Below, piece by piece: positions 6,259 through 10,183 of a DNA stretch of 10,183 bases. The stretch lies in contig DATDOO010000220.1 in the NCBI GenBank assembly GCA_035293245.1, positions 1 through 10,183 of the forward strand, given 5' to 3'. Numbering within the stretch: the first letter of the stretch is position 1; every line of letters starts with the position of its first letter. The notes beneath the pieces were generated by a model, which was not told where the DNA came from, did not search any database, and saw only the letters and a list, made by a program, of their open reading frames with translations. Source of the stretch: DATDOO01 sp035293245. Its GTDB lineage: Bacteria > Pseudomonadota > Gammaproteobacteria > Methylococcales > Methylococcaceae. A program made the translations under genes and the position numbers.

Positions 6259-7790
6259 ACGACGCCGCGCTCGACCTCGCCCCGCTTGTTGAGTTCGCGC
6301 TTGAGGATCTTGCCGGTGGCGTTTTTCGGCAGTTCGGGAAGGAAATAAACCTGACGCGGCACTTCGTGGCGGCCCAGCCGCTCGCGGCAAAAGGCGCGGA
6401 TCTCCGCCGCCGTGACGGCCTCCCCGTCCAGGAGCGAAACCCAGGCCACGGGGATTTCTCCGTGCAGATCGTCCGCCTCGCCCACCACGGCGACTTCCCG
6501 CACGGCGGGATGGCGCTGGATCACTTCCTCGACGATGCGCGGATAGACGTTCATGCCGTTGACGATGACCAGATCCTTCTTGCGATCCAGGATGGAGAAA
6601 TAGCCGTCCTCGTCGCGCACACCCAAGTCGCCGGTCAGGAACCACTCGCCACGGAACACCTGGGCCGTTTCTTCCGGCTGCTTCCAGTAGCCTTTCATCA
6701 CGTTCGGTCCGCGCACGGCGATTTCTCCCACTTCGCCGTCCGGCAACTCCCGGCCCTCGTCGTCCAGGATGCGCATTTCCACGCCCGCCACCGGCAAGCC
6801 GACTGTGCCAGGCTTGACGCGCCCGCCGACTGGATTGACGCAGGTGACCGGCGAGCATTCGGTGGGGCCGTCGCCCTCATGCACGGGTAGGCCGAACTTT
6901 TCTTCGAAGCGCTGCTGCACATCTCCCGGCAGCGCCGCACCGCCGGACACGCAGAGGCGCAGGCCCTTCATGAAAGGCACGCTCGCGTCCGACAGGCGCA
7001 GCAGGACGTTGTACATGCTCGGCACGCCGAGAAACACCGTCGCGCCGCTGGCAGCGATAGTGCGGGCCACCAGTTCCGGCTCAAAGCGGGCCAGCGGAGC
7101 GAGGGCACAGCCGCAGGTGAGCGGCGTCAGCATGCCCACCGTGGCCGCAAAGGCATGGAACATGGGCAACACCACCAGGGCCACGTCTTCGCCGGGCCGC
7201 CAGCGCATGGCTTCGCGCACGCTGCGCGTGTTGGCGGCCAGATTGGCATGGGTGAGCATGGCGCCCTTGGCCCGCCCGGTGGTGCCGGAGGTATAGAGGA
7301 TGGCGGCCAGGTCTTCCTGCGGGTTGAAGACCGGCTGCGGTACGGGAGCGTCGCACTCGAGCAGTTCCGCCCAGAGCGGGTCTTCGGCAGCGGTGTTTTC
7401 GCCGATTGCCACGGCAAAGGACAGATCGGCCAGCCTGCCGCGCAAATCCTCGCGCTGGGAGGCAAACGCCGTATGGTAGATCAGCCCCTTGGCGCCCGCG
7501 TCGTTGAGGTTGACGGCCATGGCGTCCGGGTGCAGCAGGACGTTCACCGGCGTCACCACCGCCCCGGCCTTGAGGATGCCCGCGTAGGCCAGGGCAAATT
7601 CCACGCCGTTGGGGCACAGCAGGCCCACGCGGTCGCCATGGCCGACGCCGCGGGCGGCCAGCGCCGCCGCGACGCGGTCGCTCAGGCGGTCGAATGTGGC
7701 GAAGTCCAGGATTCCCTCGGCGGCCTTGATCGCCGGATGATGGGGATAGCGGCGGGCGGATTCCCGCAACAGTTCCGGCAGCGACGACAT
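6255..7790 (-). CDS. Acyl-CoA synthetase / AMP-dependent ligase
   Basis: This 511-residue ANL-superfamily enzyme activates a carboxylic acid with ATP to an acyl-adenylate and then normally forms an acyl-CoA. Visible motifs, in order, are YTSGTTGRAKG (166-176, ATP phosphate loop), TECSP (310-314), LTGDLG with Asp388, DRKKDLVIVNGMNVYP (402-417) and PKNATGKILKREL (488-500), with Lys494 as the adenylation lysine. The usual Tyr before GxTE is Asp307 here (EGDGPTE), which may mark a subgroup. The length fits medium- or long-chain fatty acyl-CoA ligases, but the acid cannot be told. ATG 7790 lies one base after the stop of the upstream hydroxylase gene, so the two are probably cotranscribed and translationally coupled. 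The TAG stop overlaps the stop of the convergent Fic-zeta gene through CTAG. Confidence 0.93.
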   Translation of the reverse strand: MSSLPELLRESARRYPHHPAIKAAEGILDFATFDRLSDRVAAALAARGVGHGDRVGLLCPNGVEFALAYAGILKAGAVVTPVNVLLHPDAMAVNLNDAGAKGLIYHTAFASQREDLRGRLADLSFAVAIGENTAAEDPLWAELLECDAPVPQPVFNPQEDLAAILYTSGTTGRAKGAMLTHANLAANTRSVREAMRWRPGEDVALVVLPMFHAFAATVGMLTPLTCGCALAPLARFEPELVARTIAASGATVFLGVPSMYNVLLRLSDASVPFMKGLRLCVSGGAALPGDVQQRFEEKFGLPVHEGDGPTECSPVTCVNPVGGRVKPGTVGLPVAGVEMRILDDEGRELPDGEVGEIAVRGPNVMKGYWKQPEETAQVFRGEWFLTGDLGVRDEDGYFSILDRKKDLVIVNGMNVYPRIVEEVIQRHPAVREVAVVGEADDLHGEIPVAWVSLLDGEAVTAAEIRAFCRERLGRHEVPRQVYFLPELPKNATGKILKRELNKRGEVERGVV

Positions 7791-7791
7791 A

Positions 7792-9009
7792 TCAGGTCAG
7801 GATGGCTTCCCCGCGCGCCAGCCGCGGCAGATCGCCTTCCAGGCCCATGGCGTGGCGCATGACCTTTTTCTTGGCCATCGGCAGGCGCTCGGCCAGCCCC
7901 AACCCCAGGTTGCGCAACACCGTCACCGGGGCGGAGGCGGTGCCGAACACCCGGTAGAAGACGTCCATGGCGGTCATCATCAGCAGGTTGTCCTGGCGGC
8001 GCATCCTTTCGTAGGCGCGCAGCGTCTTCAGGGAGCCAATGTCCTGGCCCTTGGCGCGCGCTTCCACCAGCACCTGCGCCAGCGCCGCGGCGTCCAGCAG
8101 GCCGATGTTGACGCCCTGGCCGGCCAGGGGATGAATCATGTGCGCCGCGTCCCCGGCCAGGGCCACGCCCTCGGCGATGTAATGCTGGGCGTGCTGGCGG
8201 CGCAAGGGGAAGCTGCCCTTGGCGAGAATGCGCTTGATTTCACCCAGGGACGGCGGGAAGGTGTCCTTCAGGGTCCGCAACAAATCCGCGTCGGACAGCG
8301 CCGACAGCCGCTTGATCTCGTTGGGCGACTCGTACCACACCAGCGAGGCGTGCGGCCCCGGCATGGGCAGGAACGCCAGCGGGCCGCGCGGGGTGAAGCG
8401 CTGCCAGGTGATGTCCTGCTGGGGATAGGCGGTCTCCACGGACAGGACGAACGCGTGGTGCTCGTAATCCCAGTTGTGCACGCCCAGCCCCGCCGCGCGG
8501 CGCGTCGCCGACTGGCCGCCGTCCGCGGCCACCAGCAGGCGGCAGGTCAAGGTGCGTCCATCGGCCAGTTCCACGCTGGAGCCTTCGGCGCGGTAATCCA
8601 CCCGGCGGATACTGACCGGGCAGTAAAAATCAATGTTCTCGTGGCGGGGCAACTGTTCCAGCAAGGCCAGTTGCACCAGGCGGTTCTCGACGATGTAACC
8701 CAGGGCGTCCTCGCGCACGTCGTCGCTGCGGAATTCCACTTCCCCGGCGTTTTCCCACACCTTCATGCGTTTGTAGGGACAGACGCGCATCGCCACCAGC
8801 GGCTTCCAGGCGCCCGCCATGTCCAGGACGTTTTTCGAAGCGATGCTCAGGGCCGAGACGCGCAGGTCGTGTTCCTGCTCCGGCGAAAAGGGCTGAGGGC
8901 TGGTCTCTTCGATCACCGCCACCTTGAGCCGGCTGCCGCCCAGGCTGCAGGCGATGGCCGCGCCGACCATGCCGCCGCCGATGATGAGAACGTCGTAATG
9001 TTCGTTCAT
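7792..9009 (-). CDS. UbiF/UbiH-family FAD-dependent hydroxylase (ubiquinone biosynthesis)
   Basis: This 405-residue flavoprotein monooxygenase matches the UbiH/UbiF/UbiI/VisC family, which hydroxylates the aromatic ring of ubiquinone precursors at the inner membrane face. Motifs are DVLIIGGGMVGAAIA (6-20, FAD Rossmann loop), the DG motif VAADGGQSATR (160-170) and the GD motif GDAAHMIHPLAGQGVN (286-301), the family fingerprint. Stretches such as TWQRFTPRGPLAFLP, ASLVWYESP and FPLRRQHAQHY recall E. coli UbiF more than UbiI, but which ring position it hydroxylates cannot be decided by eye. The ATG at 9009 has a good ribosome site, AAGGGGG, five bases upstream. The acyl-CoA ligase gene follows after one base. 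The length is normal for the family. Confidence 0.92.
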   Translation of the reverse strand: MNEHYDVLIIGGGMVGAAIACSLGGSRLKVAVIEETSPQPFSPEQEHDLRVSALSIASKNVLDMAGAWKPLVAMRVCPYKRMKVWENAGEVEFRSDDVREDALGYIVENRLVQLALLEQLPRHENIDFYCPVSIRRVDYRAEGSSVELADGRTLTCRLLVAADGGQSATRRAAGLGVHNWDYEHHAFVLSVETAYPQQDITWQRFTPRGPLAFLPMPGPHASLVWYESPNEIKRLSALSDADLLRTLKDTFPPSLGEIKRILAKGSFPLRRQHAQHYIAEGVALAGDAAHMIHPLAGQGVNIGLLDAAALAQVLVEARAKGQDIGSLKTLRAYERMRRQDNLLMMTAMDVFYRVFGTASAPVTVLRNLGLGLAERLPMAKKKVMRHAMGLEGDLPRLARGEAILT

Positions 9010-9014
9010 GGTTT

Positions 9015-9021
9015 CCCCCTT
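9015..9021 (-). promoter_or_regulatory. Ribosome binding site of the FAD hydroxylase gene
   Basis: On the minus strand AAGGGGG lies five bases before the ATG at 9009, a near-consensus Shine-Dalgarno that fixes this start. The 70-base gap between this gene and the DUF3280-like gene shows no clear terminator or promoter. Confidence 0.65.
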
Positions 9022-9079
9022 GAGGTCACGAGTCGATTTTCATGGCGTAACGGCCCGCGATATTTGATCGCTTGGTTGG

Positions 9080-9595
9080 TTACTGAGAATGACGAAGCGT
9101 TTGCAGTTTTGCATCGATCTGTCCGGCCAGATTCTCAATACCTTTTGGCGTAATCTTTTTCTGCTGGCCTTTAATTTCCACAGCAAATTCGCCAATCATC
9201 TTTTGAGTTCGTACATCAATCAAGCGCGCAAAGAAATATACAAATAAAAAACTTGGCTTATTAACCCTCCCTACGATGACGAACTCGGCCCCGGCGGTTT
9301 TTCCAAGCACAGCCGCTTCGTCCGGGTGGTCCCAAAGGTATCCAAATGATTTTGTGGCATTTTCTTGAGCATCCGGGGCCAGAGGAACGATCCGGTAGCC
9401 GCCTTCGGCCACCAATCGCTCCTCCAGCAATGGTTTAAGAGAGGCCGTTCTTTCCACTTCTTCGGGAATTCGGGGATTTAATGTGATGTCGTTCAACTCG
9501 AAATCCAAAACCGCGATACGTAATTCTGCTCTGACAGGAAAAGAGCAAAGAAACATTAGCGCAATAATCAATGCGATCTTGTGTGCGAAAGGCAT
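9080..9595 (-). CDS. Small exported protein, DUF3280-like
   Basis: This 171-residue protein has a clear signal peptide: basic start, hydrophobic core IALIIALMFLCSF, and a likely cleavage after VRA at residue 23, so it is probably periplasmic. The mature start LRIAVLDFELNDITL, the region LEERLVAEGGYRIVPL and the hydrophobic strand SFLFVYFFARLIDV resemble the DUF3280 family as I recall it. That family has no established function and often sits beside PQQ-dependent dehydrogenase genes. The beta-propeller gene 47 bases upstream supports that setting and a shared transcript. The start is firm, because AGGAGG lies five bases before the ATG. Base composition differs from the neighbours: 9181-9240 is about 38% GC, against about 72% at 8101-8160, which may mean a different history or weaker codon selection. 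Confidence 0.85.
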   Translation of the reverse strand: MPFAHKIALIIALMFLCSFPVRAELRIAVLDFELNDITLNPRIPEEVERTASLKPLLEERLVAEGGYRIVPLAPDAQENATKSFGYLWDHPDEAAVLGKTAGAEFVIVGRVNKPSFLFVYFFARLIDVRTQKMIGEFAVEIKGQQKKITPKGIENLAGQIDAKLQTLRHSQ

Positions 9596-9600
9596 TGTAG

Positions 9601-9606
9601 CCTCCT
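9601..9606 (-). promoter_or_regulatory. Consensus ribosome binding site of the DUF3280-like gene
   Basis: The minus strand reads AGGAGG, then CTACA, then the ATG at 9595. This is the strongest Shine-Dalgarno in the window and fixes the start of the small exported protein. It lies in the short gap after the beta-propeller gene stop, where no T-rich terminator is seen. Confidence 0.8.
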
Positions 9607-9642
9607 GGGGTGCTCCGAGATTTATTTACATACAGGCCGGAA

Positions 9643-10183
9643 TCACTGCACCGGCTGCATGAACTGCCCGAACGCCCGACTGCCGTTGCCGGTCTTGATC
9701 GTGTTGACCACCCGCTCCGCCTCGGCGTCGATCACCGACACCGAATTATCCATCCAGTTTGCCACGTAAACGTGCCGGCCGTCCGGATGTGTGGCGATAC
9801 CCTCCGGATATTCGCCCACCTCGATGCTGCCGGTCATCTTGAGCGCAGCCGCGTCGATGACCGCGACGCTATTGTCGTACTGGTCGGTGACGAACAGCTT
9901 TTTCCCGCTCACGGCCAGCGCGTAAGGCCGCTCACCCACCTTGACCGTCGCCAACGGCTGCAGGTCGGGCAGGGACAACACGCTCACGTCGTTGCTTTCC
10001 ACATTCGCCGTGTACAAGCGCCGCCCCGTCTCGTCGAGCAGCAGGCCGAACGGATGCCGGCCAACCGGAACCGTCTTCACGACGTGCAGCTTGCCGGCGT
10101 CGAGCAGCGCCACCGAATTGTCGTCCCGGTTGGCGACATACACCCGCCGGCCGTCGGCGCTGACGACGATGCCCGCCGGGGAA
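9643..10183 (-). CDS. YVTN-family beta-propeller protein (PQQ-associated type), 3' part only
   Basis: The frame is open to the right edge of the window, so the N-terminus is missing. The visible 179 residues hold four repeats of about 40-42 residues, each starting like VYVAN-x-x-DNSV-x-x-ID and containing a VG-x-x-P turn, as in YVTN/YncE beta-propellers, which are usually periplasmic. The ending GNGSRAFGQFMQP recalls the beta-propeller proteins found in gene clusters for PQQ-dependent alcohol or methanol oxidation. This match is from memory and needs a profile search. A GTG at 10143 lies inside a repeat and is not the start. The DUF3280-like gene follows after 47 bases, probably in the same operon. 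The molecular role of this family is not established. Confidence 0.87.
   Translation of the reverse strand, partial: SPAGIVVSADGRRVYVANRDDNSVALLDAGKLHVVKTVPVGRHPFGLLLDETGRRLYTANVESNDVSVLSLPDLQPLATVKVGERPYALAVSGKKLFVTDQYDNSVAVIDAAALKMTGSIEVGEYPEGIATHPDGRHVYVANWMDNSVSVIDAEAERVVNTIKTGNGSRAFGQFMQPVQ

Noticed and set aside
3972..6890. Very long plus-strand open frame (972 codons) across the Fic-zeta gene and into the ligase gene
   Set aside because: It is offset from the Fic-zeta frame, is rich in Arg, Pro and Gly of low-complexity type, has no domain I recognise, and runs antisense through the ligase. This is a common artefact of high-GC coding DNA.
7852..9153. Long plus-strand open frame (433 codons) opposite the FAD hydroxylase gene
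   Set aside because: His-, Gln- and Gly-rich antisense translation with no domains. The minus-strand gene has full family motifs and a good ribosome site.

Overview
This window is high-GC, densely packed proteobacterial DNA, most likely from a betaproteobacterium. The long CysG, the TusA protein, the HAD-IB phosphatase and the UbiF-type hydroxylase all look betaproteobacterial or gammaproteobacterial. The right end carries a DUF3280-like protein and a YVTN beta-propeller protein. That pair usually lies beside PQQ-dependent alcohol or methanol dehydrogenase genes, which hints at a methylotroph or alcohol oxidiser. This placement is inference from gene content only.

Left part (1-2895). The 3' end of a HAD-IB phosphatase gene enters from the left. 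A tusA-like sulfur-carrier gene on the minus strand is followed by the divergent cysG gene (siroheme synthase), so sulfur delivery and siroheme production sit side by side. The start of cysG is uncertain (ATG 667 or TTG 703). A membrane-anchored, zincin-like protein of unknown role overlaps the cysG stop by one base and is probably cotranscribed with it.

Middle (2895-6258). A calcium/sodium antiporter gene of the YrbG type runs on the minus strand. A 238-bp gap with a nested palindrome separates it from the most unusual gene here. That gene encodes a 723-residue protein whose N-terminal part looks like a Fic domain that has lost its catalytic histidine. Its C-terminal part is a zeta-toxin-type P-loop kinase with an intact Walker A motif and catalytic aspartate. 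No antitoxin gene is visible beside it, and I know of no characterised system with this layout.

Right part (6255-10183, all minus strand). Reading leftward from the right edge: the 3' part of a YVTN beta-propeller gene; a small exported DUF3280-like protein on AT-richer DNA; a UbiF/UbiH-type FAD hydroxylase; and an acyl-CoA/AMP-forming ligase whose start lies one base after the hydroxylase stop. The ligase stop overlaps the stop of the Fic-zeta gene through a shared CTAG. No RNA genes, CRISPR arrays, insertion sequences or attachment sites were seen. No stretch over 300 bases lacks a gene.
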